Shown here: positions 16,810-26,639 of the stretch, in pieces
Numbering within the stretch: position 1 is the first letter of the stretch
Layout of the letters: each line of letters begins with the position of its first letter
Source of the DNA: Haladaptatus cibarius D43
Lineage (GTDB): Archaea; Halobacteriota; Halobacteria; Halobacteriales; Haladaptataceae
Length of the DNA: 64,000 nt
Direction: 5' to 3'
Assembly: GCF_000710615.1 (NCBI RefSeq)
Contig: NZ_JDTH01000002.1
Span: 1,294,082 to 1,358,081 of the forward strand
The notes under the pieces: model-generated
Told to the model about the DNA's origin: nothing
Seen by the model: the letters and a program-made list of their open reading frames with translations, nothing else
The model's database searches: none
Made by a program: the position numbers and the translations under genes

Positions 16810-17909
16810 GTGTCACCACCCAGTTGTCGTTTCATCCGCTTCTCGATGAGTTGTGAGACAGTACTGATTATCATCACAACGACGAACAGTACGACACCGG
16901 CCGCGAACAACGCCTGCATGTGGGGGCCGTGGGCGTTGCCGTACTGGCTCGCAATGAGGCTCGTCAGCGTTTCGGTGTTACCGAAGACGTTGTACAGCGG
17001 TTCGGGAAGCCGCTGGCTATGACCGAGAATGACCGTCGCGGCCATCGTCTCGCCGATGGCCCGGCCGACGCCGAGCAAAACCGCCGCCGAGACGCCCGAG
17101 AAAGCGGCGGGAATGGAAATCCCCTTCATCGTCTGCCAGTCGGTGACGCCGAGCGCCAGCGAGCCGTCTTTCATCGGGCCGGGAACGCTCGACAGTGCGT
17201 CCTCGGCGACGGAGACGACAGTCGGGAGCGCCATCAGCCCGATAACCAATCCGACGAGGAATAAGCTCCCGAAGTCCGGGAGAGAAAAATGTTCCATGAG
17301 GTAGCTGTTCAGCGTCACGTACCCGAGGTATCCGTACACGATGGACGGAACCCCTGCGAGTACCTCGATCCCGGGCTTGACGACCTCGCGCACGCTCGTC
17401 GGAGCAATTTCGCTGATGAACAGCGCTCCGGCGATACCGAGTGGGGCTGCGATGCACATTGCGATGGCCGTCGTCACCAGCGTTCCCCAAATCATCGGCG
17501 TGAGTGCGTAGACGTTCCCGCCCGTGTTCCAGAAGTCCTCAATGCCCGGCCACACCGTCGTGCCGAAGACGGTCATCGACTCTTCGAGGGCGAAGAGGCG
17601 GATTCCCATTTGGGTGAGGATGGGAAACGCCTCGATGAAGAGGAACACCGTGATGAGCGAGAGTATCAACACAGTCGAAATCGTTGCGAGTAACGTCAGC
17701 GCCCGGGCGGTCGCCGCCTGCTGTTCGACCCAACCGTAGGCGACGGTGAGCAGGAATCCAAGTATTGCGAACACCGTGAACTGCGACCCCGTTATGAACC
17801 CGACGAACGACGCGATAAGCAGTATCGCGCCGAGCGCTTGTGTCAGTGCGGCTCCACGGTCGTCTACGGTGTCGTGAACCGATTCGGAGAGTGCCGCCTC
17901 TCCGGTCAT
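16806..17909 (-). CDS. pstC: Phosphate ABC transporter permease PstC
   Basis: 367 residues with about eight membrane segments. The cytoplasmic coupling loop is LALGVTDWQTMKGISIPAAFSGVSAAVLLGVGRAIGETMA, the PstC/PstA signature. An extra helical pair lies at the N-terminus. It is the partner of PstA in the phosphate channel. It lies 98 bases downstream of pstS and overlaps pstA by four bases. Confidence 0.95.
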   Translation of the reverse strand: MTGEAALSESVHDTVDDRGAALTQALGAILLIASFVGFITGSQFTVFAILGFLLTVAYGWVEQQAATARALTLLATISTVLILSLITVFLFIEAFPILTQMGIRLFALEESMTVFGTTVWPGIEDFWNTGGNVYALTPMIWGTLVTTAIAMCIAAPLGIAGALFISEIAPTSVREVVKPGIEVLAGVPSIVYGYLGYVTLNSYLMEHFSLPDFGSLFLVGLVIGLMALPTVVSVAEDALSSVPGPMKDGSLALGVTDWQTMKGISIPAAFSGVSAAVLLGVGRAIGETMAATVILGHSQRLPEPLYNVFGNTETLTSLIASQYGNAHGPHMQALFAAGVVLFVVVMIISTVSQLIEKRMKRQLGGDT

Positions 17910-18007
17910 CGTTCACCTATCCGTTGCTTTTCTACATTCATGTTTCAAAATTTAAATAAATTCGACAGTCGTTTCGTGTCCAATGCCGATACGGTCGCGC
18001 GAGCGGA

Positions 18008-19156
18008 CTACTGGTTCGTCGGCTCCGGAAGCTTGTCGAGTTGCTTCTGTCGCTCCTCGTCCGTGAGGGTCAGGTAGTTCGCCGGTTCGACGAACATCTT
18101 CTGACCGTACTCGTGGAGAATCATGCGGATGAACGCCGCCTCTTTGTTCGACGTCCCTTCCCACGTGTAGCAGTGGAGCGCGCGGGAAAGCGGGTAGTCG
18201 AGACTGCCGAGGTTGTCGCCATACGTGTAGGTCGTCCCTTCGATTTCGAGCGCAAGTGGTGCAACCGGGCCGTCTTCCTCGACGAACGCGAGCGCGATGT
18301 AGGCGATGGCGTTGTCGGAGTTCTCGACGAGCGCCGCAACCTGCTGGTTCTGGCCCTTTCGAACGTCCGTACCGCCCATGTCGGCGTCCGGGTCACCGAG
18401 AACGTTGGCGCGGAAGGACGTGTCGGTACCCGAGCCTTCGGCACGGCCGACTGCCTGAATCTCCTTGTCCGGGCCGTCAAACTCCGACCAGTTCTGTATC
18501 TCCCCGCGGTAGATCTGCTGAAGTTGTTTGAGCGTGAGTTTCTCGACGCCTGCGTCGTAGATTTGACGGCTCACGACGATTGGCTGGGCGTCAACCGCGA
18601 CGATGTGGTCGGTGAACGGTTCGAGTTCGGACTCGCTTCGGTTGGGGAACTCGGCGCTGACCGGTGCGGATGCGTCACCGATGTCGACCTGCCCCTTTTC
18701 GAGTTTGGTGAGGCCGACACCCGTGTGGTTCAGTCCGATGGACGTGTAGAACGGCGGTGTTCCCTCTTCGCCGCTGGGTTCGAAATCGTAGAGGCCCGCC
18801 CAGTAGTCGGCCATGTTCTTGTCCGTCTGGATGTCGTCCCAGCCCGGGACGCTCGATTCATCGCTAGAACCCCAGTACTCGCCGTCGGACGCGGGGGCGT
18901 TTCCGTTCCAGAGCGACCCCGCTTGGCTCGTGATGGGGTAGACCGTCGAAGACCCGTCCGCGGTCAGTGGCTGATTCGACGAACTGCCGCCGCCGTTGTT
19001 CGAATTCGAACTGCTGTTGTTTCCGTTGCCGTCAGTCGTGTCGTCTCCACTGGTTCCGCTACAGCCCGCGAGCGCCATGGCACCTGCAGTGCCCGTGAGT
19101 GCGATGAATTTGCGTCGTGATGCGCCGGTCGTTGGTCGCTCTGAGTCTCGCGTCAT
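18008..19156 (-). CDS. pstS: Phosphate-binding lipoprotein PstS
   Basis: 382 residues. The Tat signal ASRRKFIALTGTAGAMALAGC ends in a lipobox Cys, followed by a Gly/Asn/Ser linker, so it is exported folded and anchored as a lipoprotein. Phosphate-binding-type motifs are LTADGSSTVYPIT near the start and AVGRAEGSGTDTSFRANVLG in the second lobe. It captures extracellular phosphate for PstCAB. First gene of the operon; a TATA-like box lies 35-44 bases upstream (read on the minus strand). Confidence 0.95.
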   Translation of the reverse strand: MTRDSERPTTGASRRKFIALTGTAGAMALAGCSGTSGDDTTDGNGNNSSSNSNNGGGSSSNQPLTADGSSTVYPITSQAGSLWNGNAPASDGEYWGSSDESSVPGWDDIQTDKNMADYWAGLYDFEPSGEEGTPPFYTSIGLNHTGVGLTKLEKGQVDIGDASAPVSAEFPNRSESELEPFTDHIVAVDAQPIVVSRQIYDAGVEKLTLKQLQQIYRGEIQNWSEFDGPDKEIQAVGRAEGSGTDTSFRANVLGDPDADMGGTDVRKGQNQQVAALVENSDNAIAYIALAFVEEDGPVAPLALEIEGTTYTYGDNLGSLDYPLSRALHCYTWEGTSNKEAAFIRMILHEYGQKMFVEPANYLTLTDEERQKQLDKLPEPTNQ

Positions 19157-19521
19157 TCAGGTAGCACTGCCCGTCGTTCGGTAAAAACTACTTATATTAG
19201 TGATATATCTCTCTGACCAACACAACAGTTCACTATGAACTCATCTGTTGGATAGCGTATGCTATATACCAATATTATTCGTCCCCTGTGTGAAGCCGAA
19301 TGGATGTATGGATGCTGATGATTCGAGGACGAGCCGATACGCGAAGGAGGGCGAAATCGACATCGACCGGGAGTTGCGCTGGTTTCATCTGCGCTTCAAC
19401 CCATCCGCTTATGAGTCTTTTCCAAGTCTTAATTTGTACATAAATTCTCTTGCGATAGCTCGTATCCAGTCTCGATTAGAAATGATACCAAGGCAGAAGT
19501 TGCAAATAAAATCATAAATCG
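19157..19521. other. Intergenic region upstream of pstS
   Basis: 365 bases between the pstS start and the antiporter stop. The pstS-proximal 60 bases are AT-rich and hold the TATA-like CTAATATAAG (minus strand, 19191-19200). The rest contains an unlikely plus-strand ORF beginning at a TTG (19248-19517) with no recognisable domain. I see no RNA gene. Confidence 0.5.
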
Positions 19522-21372
19522 CTATTCCGACAATATTCTCGCCGCGTCTTCGACAGCATCAGTCGTCCCCAGAAGCGTGACCACATCACCCTCCTCCAGC
19601 ACGACATCGGATTTCGGAATGATGTACTCGGAATCTCGTTGAACGAGCACGACGGTGCTTTCGTCCGGAAAGTCGATGTCGCCGAGTTGGCGTCCAACCA
19701 CCGACGCCGAATCGGCAGTTACCTCGGTAACGTCGTTCTCCTCGCCGACGCCCGACAGCCACGCGAAGAAACTCGGTCGAAGGATGAGGTCGTCCATCGT
19801 ATCGACGGTGGCGAGCGTCGGTGTCGTGGTTCGAACTCCTAAGTCTTCGAAAGCGTCTACGTTCTCCGTGTCGTTCACCTGTGCGAGCAGGTTTTCGACG
19901 CCGAACTTCGTTCGCGCGGTCTGACAGGCGAGGATGTTCTGGTCGTCTTCGCTCGTCGCGGCGACGACCATCTTCGCGCCTTCGACACCCGCTTCGTCGA
20001 GAACTTCGGCGCTCGTGCCGTTTCCGTGAACCACCGAGTAGCCGTCCGCCCGGAGGTCGGTGACGACTTCCACGTCGCGTTCGATGATGATTGGGTTTTC
20101 ACCGCGTTCTTCGAGCCGTTCTGCGAGGGTTCGTCCGATTCGGCTTCCGCCGATGATGAGTATCGTCATGGGTACGATGTCGAGTCTCTGTGCGATGAAC
20201 GGCGCGCCGCCTGCTTCGAGGACGACGGTGACGAGAATGACGAGGAAAACGACGCTCACGACGCTTTCGGCGTTCGCCACGTTGGACTGCGCGAGTTGGA
20301 GCGAAAAGAGCGTCGCCGTCGATGCGGGGATGATTCCCCGCGGGCCGACCGCGGAGATGAACAGTCGTTCGTTTCGGCTGAAATCGGAACGAATCGTCGA
20401 GAGAAACACGGAGAGCGGTCTGAAAACCAGCATCGCAATCAGTACGACGGCGACGCCAGCCAGCCCGAATTCCACGAGTTCCTCGAACCTGAGCAGTGAT
20501 GCGAGGATGATGTAGACGACGCTCAACACGATTGCCGTAACGTCGCCGCTGAAGCCCTCGATTTCCTCCTCGTAGGGGATGTCAGCGTTGCCCACCAGCA
20601 GTCCGGCGACCGCGACCGAAACGACCCCCGCCTCCGAGGCGAACAGGTCGGCCACGGCGAACGAAATTAAGGCTGTAGCGATGACGGTTATCCGCGAATT
20701 TTGCGGGGTTCGGCTGAAATTTCGAAGCACGTAGATTACGCTAACCGCCGTGACGATGCCGATGAGGACGCCGACGCCCAACTGCGTGACGAACTCGATG
20801 ACGATTTCCTCGCCTACCGGCCCGCCGCCCGTGAACGGTCGTTCGCCGAGCGCCGCCGCGCTGAAGATGACTGCGCCGAGAACCGACGCGACGGGGTCGT
20901 TGACGATGCCTTCGGTTTCGAGCGTCGTTTTCACGTTCTCGCGCACGTCCGTCTGTTCCAGAATCGGGGTTATCACGGTCGGCCCGGTGGCGACGAGAAG
21001 TGCGGAGATGAGAAACGAAAGGCTCCACTGCAAATCGAGCAGGTATCGTATCGTGAGTCCCAAGCCGAGAAACGTAATCGCGGAACCGAGCGTGACGAGC
21101 CTGAGTGTTGCCGTCGATGCCGACCGGATTCTGGAAGAAGTGAGGTTGAACGCACCCTCGAAGACGATGATTGCGACCGCCAACGAAACGATGGTAGAGA
21201 GCGCGTTACTGAACAGAGAGGGGTCGAGGAGGCCGACGACTTCCGGGCCGAACAGAATACCGAATCCGAGCAGGAAGACGACGTTCGGAACTCCAAACCT
21301 GTCGGCGAGCAGTTTCGACACCGCTCCAAGAAGGATTATTGACGCCGACGCCAGCAGTGCATCAGTGGCCAT
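19522..21372 (-). CDS. NhaP-type Na+(K+)/H+ antiporter with TrkA domains
   Basis: 616 residues from ATG 21372. An N-terminal CPA1 antiporter domain of about 12 helices carries the EGIVNDPVAS motif (the Asn-Asp ion site) near residue 160. It is followed by a cytosolic TrkA-N Rossmann domain (ILIIGGSRIGRTLAERL, near 380-396) and a TrkA-C domain at the end (PKSDVVLEEGDVVTLLG). The TrkA modules usually gate transport by NAD(H) or nucleotide binding. The expected role is Na+ or K+ extrusion against protons, important in high salt. It is monocistronic. Confidence 0.92.
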   Translation of the reverse strand: MATDALLASASIILLGAVSKLLADRFGVPNVVFLLGFGILFGPEVVGLLDPSLFSNALSTIVSLAVAIIVFEGAFNLTSSRIRSASTATLRLVTLGSAITFLGLGLTIRYLLDLQWSLSFLISALLVATGPTVITPILEQTDVRENVKTTLETEGIVNDPVASVLGAVIFSAAALGERPFTGGGPVGEEIVIEFVTQLGVGVLIGIVTAVSVIYVLRNFSRTPQNSRITVIATALISFAVADLFASEAGVVSVAVAGLLVGNADIPYEEEIEGFSGDVTAIVLSVVYIILASLLRFEELVEFGLAGVAVVLIAMLVFRPLSVFLSTIRSDFSRNERLFISAVGPRGIIPASTATLFSLQLAQSNVANAESVVSVVFLVILVTVVLEAGGAPFIAQRLDIVPMTILIIGGSRIGRTLAERLEERGENPIIIERDVEVVTDLRADGYSVVHGNGTSAEVLDEAGVEGAKMVVAATSEDDQNILACQTARTKFGVENLLAQVNDTENVDAFEDLGVRTTTPTLATVDTMDDLILRPSFFAWLSGVGEENDVTEVTADSASVVGRQLGDIDFPDESTVVLVQRDSEYIIPKSDVVLEEGDVVTLLGTTDAVEDAARILSE

Positions 21373-21878
21373 CGCGTAGCAGTCACGGTGTGTCGGTTGA
21401 CCCGAGTGCTTGGGATGGGCGACCGACCACACGCAAGGGACAGTCAACCGATTCATGGATAAATATCGCGGCCATGGCGGACAGGCGCTCGATTACGAAT
21501 CATCGACGGATTGGATGATTCCGGGTGACTGACTGACGGCATTGTTCACCGTTCACTTCGTTGCCCGCGTTCCGAGTTCGACCATGCGATGCCTCGTATT
21601 TGTCCACAGAAATCTAGAATACAGTATGTGAACCGTCGCTTAGTGCTATCATCAAAGAACGCACAGAAGCGTCGACGAGGCCGAGAGGGAGCGTAAAACG
21701 GCATCGCACGGAACATACGTAACTATTATTCATTGCTTACAGTAAGGGGACACTACTGCTCACAGGGGGCGTTTTCAGCCACCCAATAACAATGGTTTGT
21801 TCGGTCAAAAGACGCGACAGTTGCTCGGGACGATTGGCGGATTTCGAACGAGCGGCGAACATACGAACTCACCACACA
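21373..21878. other. Intergenic region upstream of the peptide importer
   Basis: 506 bases between the antiporter start and the substrate-binding protein start. It must hold both divergent promoters. The part from 21595 to 21760 is somewhat AT-richer (for example ATACGTAACTATTATTCATT). I see no ORF with coding character and no RNA gene. Confidence 0.5.
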
Positions 21879-23465
21879 ATGACTGAACACGACACAACTC
21901 CGGATTCGGTAAAGCGCCGACGGCTCCTCCAAGGCCTCGGTGGGGCTGGTATCGCAGCACTCGCCGGTTGTACGGGGAGTCAACAGTCGAACTCCGGCGG
22001 CACACTGACGCTCGCACAGGTAAAGAGTCCGCTGGAGTTCGACCCTATCGTCCTCAACGACGTACCCTCGACACAGGTGGCAGACCGCGTGTTCGAGGGA
22101 CTGTACACGTATGATAGCGGCATCAACGTCGTTCCACACTTGGCGACCGGCGAACCGGAGGTCAGGAACAACGGGAAGACGTACATCGTCGAGATGCAGG
22201 AGGGAATCCAGTTCCAGAACGGCGACTCGATGACCTTCGAGGACGTGAAATATTCGTTCGAAGCGCCGGTCAAGGAGGAGACAGAAAACGCCTCCGAAGT
22301 GAGCATGATACGGAACATCTCGAAGGCCGGCAACCGGCGAGTCAAGTTCGACCTGAAATATCCCTACGGCCCGTTCATGAACGCGTTGACGCGGCCTATC
22401 GTCCCGAAAAGCGTTCGGGAGAACAACAAACAGAAGTTCAACAAACAGAATCCCGTCGGTTCCGGGCCGTTCCAGTTCGACGAATGGCAGGAAGGAAATT
22501 TCGCCAGAGTCACCCGGTGGGACGACTACTGGGGGGAACCGATGCCGAATCTCGGGGAAATCGAGTTCAATCCGATCGAAGAGCCGACGACCCGGCTGAC
22601 GAGCCTTCAAACCGACGAAAGCGACGTTATCGAGGGAATCCCGCCGAAACTGTGGCAACAGGTACAGAACATGAACAATGCGAGCATCGAGTCCGTCATC
22701 GGGATGGGCTACTTCTACCTCGCTTTTAACTGCCAGAACGGGCCGACCACCGACCCGCAGGTTCGGGAAGCCATCGACTACTGTTTCGACATGGACCAAG
22801 CCGTGTCGAACTTCGTGGAACCGAGCGGGGTTCGCCAGTACAGTCCACTGCCGGAGCAGATTGCTAAGAAATGGGGAATGCCGCTGAACAAGTGGAAAAA
22901 CATCGCCCACGGCAAGGACATCGACCAAGCGAAAACGATGCTCGACAATGCCGACTCCGTTCCGAACAACTGGAACGCGAACATCATCGTCCCGCCGGAC
23001 GACAAACGTGAACAGTTGGGCGTCACCGTGGCGAACGGCCTGAAGGAGGCCGGATACAACGCGAGCGTCCAGCGACTCGACTGGGGTGCGTTCTTAGACC
23101 AGTACGTTTCGGGCGACCCCAACGATTACAACATGTACACGCTGGGCTGGTCGGGAACGCCAGACCCCGACGCCTTCACGTACTACTTCTTCACGAAAGA
23201 AGCGCATGGGACGACGGACGGCACCTTCTACAACGGTGTGAACCAGCAAATCAACCGAGCACGTCGGTCTGCCAACCGACAGGAGCGAAAACGATTGTAT
23301 CGGGAAGCAATCACGCAAGTGCTGGAAGACCGGGCACACATCCCGGCGTACAACATGAAAAACAGCTACGGGATGAAACAGGACGTCAACGGATTCGAGT
23401 CGCATCCCGTTTCCAGCTTCGTGGTTTCGACCGACTACACGAACGCATCCATCGGGTCGCAGTAA
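21879..23465 (+). CDS. dppA: Peptide ABC transporter substrate-binding lipoprotein (DppA-like)
   Basis: 528 residues from ATG 21879. The Tat signal KRRRLLQGLGGAGIAALAGC ends in a lipobox Cys. The mature part is a family-5 solute-binding protein: LATGEPEVRNNGKTYIVEMQEG, FQNGDSMTFEDVKYSFE, and late SGTPDPDAFTYYFF. It binds di- or oligopeptides outside the cell and delivers them to the permeases. First gene of a five-gene operon, 39 bases ahead of the permease gene. Confidence 0.95.
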   Translation: MTEHDTTPDSVKRRRLLQGLGGAGIAALAGCTGSQQSNSGGTLTLAQVKSPLEFDPIVLNDVPSTQVADRVFEGLYTYDSGINVVPHLATGEPEVRNNGKTYIVEMQEGIQFQNGDSMTFEDVKYSFEAPVKEETENASEVSMIRNISKAGNRRVKFDLKYPYGPFMNALTRPIVPKSVRENNKQKFNKQNPVGSGPFQFDEWQEGNFARVTRWDDYWGEPMPNLGEIEFNPIEEPTTRLTSLQTDESDVIEGIPPKLWQQVQNMNNASIESVIGMGYFYLAFNCQNGPTTDPQVREAIDYCFDMDQAVSNFVEPSGVRQYSPLPEQIAKKWGMPLNKWKNIAHGKDIDQAKTMLDNADSVPNNWNANIIVPPDDKREQLGVTVANGLKEAGYNASVQRLDWGAFLDQYVSGDPNDYNMYTLGWSGTPDPDAFTYYFFTKEAHGTTDGTFYNGVNQQINRARRSANRQERKRLYREAITQVLEDRAHIPAYNMKNSYGMKQDVNGFESHPVSSFVVSTDYTNASIGSQ

Positions 23466-23504
23466 CCACTCGCACCCCGTTTCGATACGAGTTACTAACA
23501 ATAC

Positions 23505-24503
23505 ATGGGAATCCTCCGCTACACGATTAGCCGGTCTTTACAAGCAATCCCGGTTCTCGTCGGAATCGTCACCATCACGTTCTTGCTGACGAACGCCATT
23601 CCGGGCGACCCCGTCCAAATCATGCTCGGGCCGTCACCGAGCGCCGAGATGGTCGAGGAAATTCGGGCACAGTACGGGCTAGACGAACCGCTCCCGGTTC
23701 GATACGTGAACTACCTCACCTCCGTCGCACAGGGTGACCTCGGACAGAGTATCTACTACGGGGTGCCCGTGATGACGAAGATTATGGAGCGACTGCCGGT
23801 GACGCTCCTCCTCATGCTCTCCAGTTTCGGATTCGCGCTCGTGACCGCGATTCCGCTGGGTATCATCTCGGCCAGACGGCGAAATCAACCGACAGACCAC
23901 GTTTCGCGCGTCGTCGCACTCATCGGCGTCAGCACGCCGTCGTTCTGGATTGGGCTGATGCTCATCATCATCTTCGCCTACCATCTGGGCTGGTTCCCCG
24001 CGACAGGGTTGATTCTGCCGTGGGCCGACCCGAGTACGGTCGAAGGCGCGTCCTCCCAACTGGACGTACTCCATACAGCAGCGATGCACCTGCTCTTGCC
24101 GACGCTTTCGCTCGGGACGCTCCAGATGGCCGCGATTACGCGAATCGAACGGTCGTCGATGTTGGAAGTCCTCCAGCAGGAGTACGTGAAGTTGGCGCGG
24201 GCCTACGGCGTCTCGGAAGGAAAGATACTGCGACGACACGCCTTCCGCAACGCGCAACTGCCCGTCATCACCGTCGTTGGCCTCCAACTCACGTCCGCAC
24301 TCGGCGGGGCGGTGCTGACCGAGACGGTGTTCAACATCAACGGGATGGGACGGCTCATCATTACGGCAATCAACAATCAGGATTATCCGCTGGTCATGGG
24401 GACGACGGTGTTTTTCGGCCTGACGTTCGTCGTCGGCGTCATCCTCACTGACCTTTCGTACGCGTACATCGACCCGCGTGTGACCTACGACGAGGTGGAC
24501 TGA
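23505..24503 (+). CDS. dppB: Peptide ABC transporter permease (DppB-like)
   Basis: 332 residues with six membrane segments. The family N-terminus YTISRSLQAIPVLVGIVTITFLL and the coupling loop YVKLARAYGVSEGKILRRHAFRNAQLPVITVVG are typical of DppB/OppB. It forms half of the transmembrane channel. The next gene starts 2 bases after its stop. Confidence 0.95.
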   Translation: MGILRYTISRSLQAIPVLVGIVTITFLLTNAIPGDPVQIMLGPSPSAEMVEEIRAQYGLDEPLPVRYVNYLTSVAQGDLGQSIYYGVPVMTKIMERLPVTLLLMLSSFGFALVTAIPLGIISARRRNQPTDHVSRVVALIGVSTPSFWIGLMLIIIFAYHLGWFPATGLILPWADPSTVEGASSQLDVLHTAAMHLLLPTLSLGTLQMAAITRIERSSMLEVLQQEYVKLARAYGVSEGKILRRHAFRNAQLPVITVVGLQLTSALGGAVLTETVFNINGMGRLIITAINNQDYPLVMGTTVFFGLTFVVGVILTDLSYAYIDPRVTYDEVD

Positions 24504-24505
24504 CG

Positions 24506-25495
24506 ATGGGAACAGGTGAAACTACGACGGACAAACTCCGCGAACCGCAATCGAACGAAGGATACGACCCCGAAGAGCCGAGCGAATCCAACGTCGGGTG
24601 GCGACATACGCTCGACCAAATTCAACAGGATACGACGGCGAGAATCGGGTTCTACATCATCGCATTCATTCTCGGCGTCGCCATCTTCGCGTGGATAGAC
24701 GCGAAACTGTTCAACTACGCCATTGCCAGTCAGTTCTGGTACAATCCGGTGAACGACCCGCAGAACGCGAGAATCCTCCTCCCGCCGGTCGGAATGGAGA
24801 ACACGTTCGGGAGCGGAACGATGAAATACCCGCTCGGAACCGACCACCGTGGTCGGGATATTCTCGTCCGACTCGTCTACGGCTCTCGAATCGCCATGCA
24901 GGTCGGCATCGTTTCGACCGGGTTCGGCCTCATCGCCGGAACCCTCGTCGGTGCCGTGGCGGGCTACCACGGCGGCTGGATTGACGACGCGCTGATGCGC
25001 CTCGTGGAGACGCTGTACGCGATTCCGTTCCTCGTGTTGGTCATCGCGTTCATGGCCGCATTCGGGCGGGATTTGACCTACGCCATGATAGGTGTCGGCA
25101 TCACGACGATTCCAGTCTTTGCCCGCCTAATTCGGTCGCGGGTGGTCAGCGTACGGGAAGAAGAGTACATTGAGGCGGCGCGGGCCGCCGGAGTCCGTGA
25201 CCGAAACATCATTCTCCGGCACGTCATTCCGAACAGTTTCGCGCCCGTCCTCGTGCAGGCGACCCTACAAGTCGGCATCAGCATCCTCATCGTGGCCGGA
25301 CTCTCGTTCCTTGGCTTCGGTGCCCAACCGCCGACGCCCTCGTGGGGGCAGATGTTGAACCAATCTCGCGGCTACATGCTTCCCGACCCATGGTTCAGCC
25401 TGTGGCCCGGGATCGCTATCCTCATCACGGTGATGGGGTTCAACCTGCTCGGCGACGGCCTCCGAGACGCACTCGACCCACGAATCAAAAACTGA
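24506..25495 (+). CDS. dppC: Peptide ABC transporter permease (DppC-like)
   Basis: 329 residues. An N-terminal soluble tail of about 45 residues precedes six membrane segments. The characteristic PLGTDHRGRDILVRLVYGSRIAMQVG segment and the coupling loop YIEAARAAGVRDRNIILRHVIPNSFAPVLV identify DppC/OppC. It is the partner of the preceding permease. The downstream ATPase gene begins 9 bases later. Confidence 0.95.
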   Translation: MGTGETTTDKLREPQSNEGYDPEEPSESNVGWRHTLDQIQQDTTARIGFYIIAFILGVAIFAWIDAKLFNYAIASQFWYNPVNDPQNARILLPPVGMENTFGSGTMKYPLGTDHRGRDILVRLVYGSRIAMQVGIVSTGFGLIAGTLVGAVAGYHGGWIDDALMRLVETLYAIPFLVLVIAFMAAFGRDLTYAMIGVGITTIPVFARLIRSRVVSVREEEYIEAARAAGVRDRNIILRHVIPNSFAPVLVQATLQVGISILIVAGLSFLGFGAQPPTPSWGQMLNQSRGYMLPDPWFSLWPGIAILITVMGFNLLGDGLRDALDPRIKN

Positions 25496-25504
25496 AATTC
25501 AAAA

Positions 25505-26638
25505 ATGACTGAGACGATACTCCAGATAGACGACCTGAAAACGCAGTTCTTCACCGAAGAGGGCGTCGTTCGTGCCGTCGATGGCATCTCCTTCGACGTG
25601 AAAGAGGGCGAAATCGTCGGCCTCGTGGGCGAAAGCGGGGCCGGAAAGAGCGTCGCCGCCCAGAGCATCCTCCGACTCATCGACCACCCCGGCGAAATCG
25701 TCGGCGGCGAAGTCCGATTTCGGGACGACGTACTGTTCGGACTCGAAGAAGGGCCAGACGGCAACCTCCAACCGCGCGATGAGATGCTCTCGAACGAGGA
25801 CATGCGGCGGCGGATTCGCGGCACGGAAATCGCCATCATCTTCCAAGACCCGATGGAGAGCCTCAATCCGGTGTTCACGGTGGGCAACCAGCTTCGGGAG
25901 TTTATCGAAATCAACCGGAATCTCTCAAAAGAGGAGGCGAAAGAAGAGGCGATTCACATGCTCCGCGAAGTCGGGATTCCGGAACCCGAGACGCGGTACG
26001 AAAACTATCCTCACCAGTTTTCGGGCGGGATGCGCCAGCGCGTCCTCATCGCCATGGCGTTGGCCTGCGAACCGAGCCTCATCATCGCCGACGAACCGAC
26101 CACGGCATTGGACGTGACCGTCGAGGGCCAAATCCTGACGTTGGTAGACGAGTTGCAGGACAAATACGACACGAGTTTCGTCTGGGTCACGCACGACATG
26201 GGCGTCGTCGCCGAACTCTGTGACCGCGTCAACGTGATGTATCTCGGCGAAATCGTGGAACAGGCCACGGTTGACGACCTGTTCTACGACACGAGACATC
26301 CCTACACGACAGCGCTGCTGAACTCCATGCCGCGCCCCGACCAGACGGTTCACGAACTGGAACCGGTAAAAGGCGTGATGCCCGAAGCCATCAACCCACC
26401 TCGTGGCTGTCGGTTCCACACGCGCTGTCCCGACGCCAGAGAGGCCTGCGTCGAAACCCATCCCACGTGTCGGGAGGTCAGCGACAGGGACGACCCCGAA
26501 ACGCAGTCGCATCGGTCGGCCTGCATCAAACACGACGAGTTCGACGCCGGATACTGGTTCAGCGACCCAATCGAGGTACAGGCGAAGACGGGAATCAGCG
26601 GCGACCTCGTCAGCGACGCGTCGGAGGGAGGTGACTGA
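25505..26638 (+). CDS. dppD: Peptide ABC transporter ATPase (DppD-like)
   Basis: 377 residues. Walker [11 protein letters not shown]-loop [12 protein letters not shown], signature FSGGMRQR and Walker [13 protein letters not shown] are present. The C-terminal oligo_HPY region ([13 protein letters not shown]) is specific to peptide and nickel importers; in some relatives this Cys-rich part binds an Fe-S cluster. It energises import with the following ATPase. Confidence 0.95.
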   Translation: MTETILQIDDLKTQFFTEEGVVRAVDGISFDVKEGEIVGLVGESGAGKSVAAQSILRLIDHPGEIVGGEVRFRDDVLFGLEEGPDGNLQPRDEMLSNEDMRRRIRGTEIAIIFQDPMESLNPVFTVGNQLREFIEINRNLSKEEAKEEAIHMLREVGIPEPETRYENYPHQFSGGMRQRVLIAMALACEPSLIIADEPTTALDVTVEGQILTLVDELQDKYDTSFVWVTHDMGVVAELCDRVNVMYLGEIVEQATVDDLFYDTRHPYTTALLNSMPRPDQTVHELEPVKGVMPEAINPPRGCRFHTRCPDAREACVETHPTCREVSDRDDPETQSHRSACIKHDEFDAGYWFSDPIEVQAKTGISGDLVSDASEGGD

Positions 26639-26639
26639 G

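Noticed and set aside
19248-19517. Plus-strand ORF of 89 codons upstream of pstS
   Set aside because: Starts at TTG, has no ribosome binding site or recognisable domain, its last third becomes AT-rich, and it overlaps the pstS promoter region.
21753-22928. 391-codon minus-strand ORF
   Set aside because: It is antisense to the substrate-binding protein gene, which has clear family motifs; high-GC genomes give such shadows.
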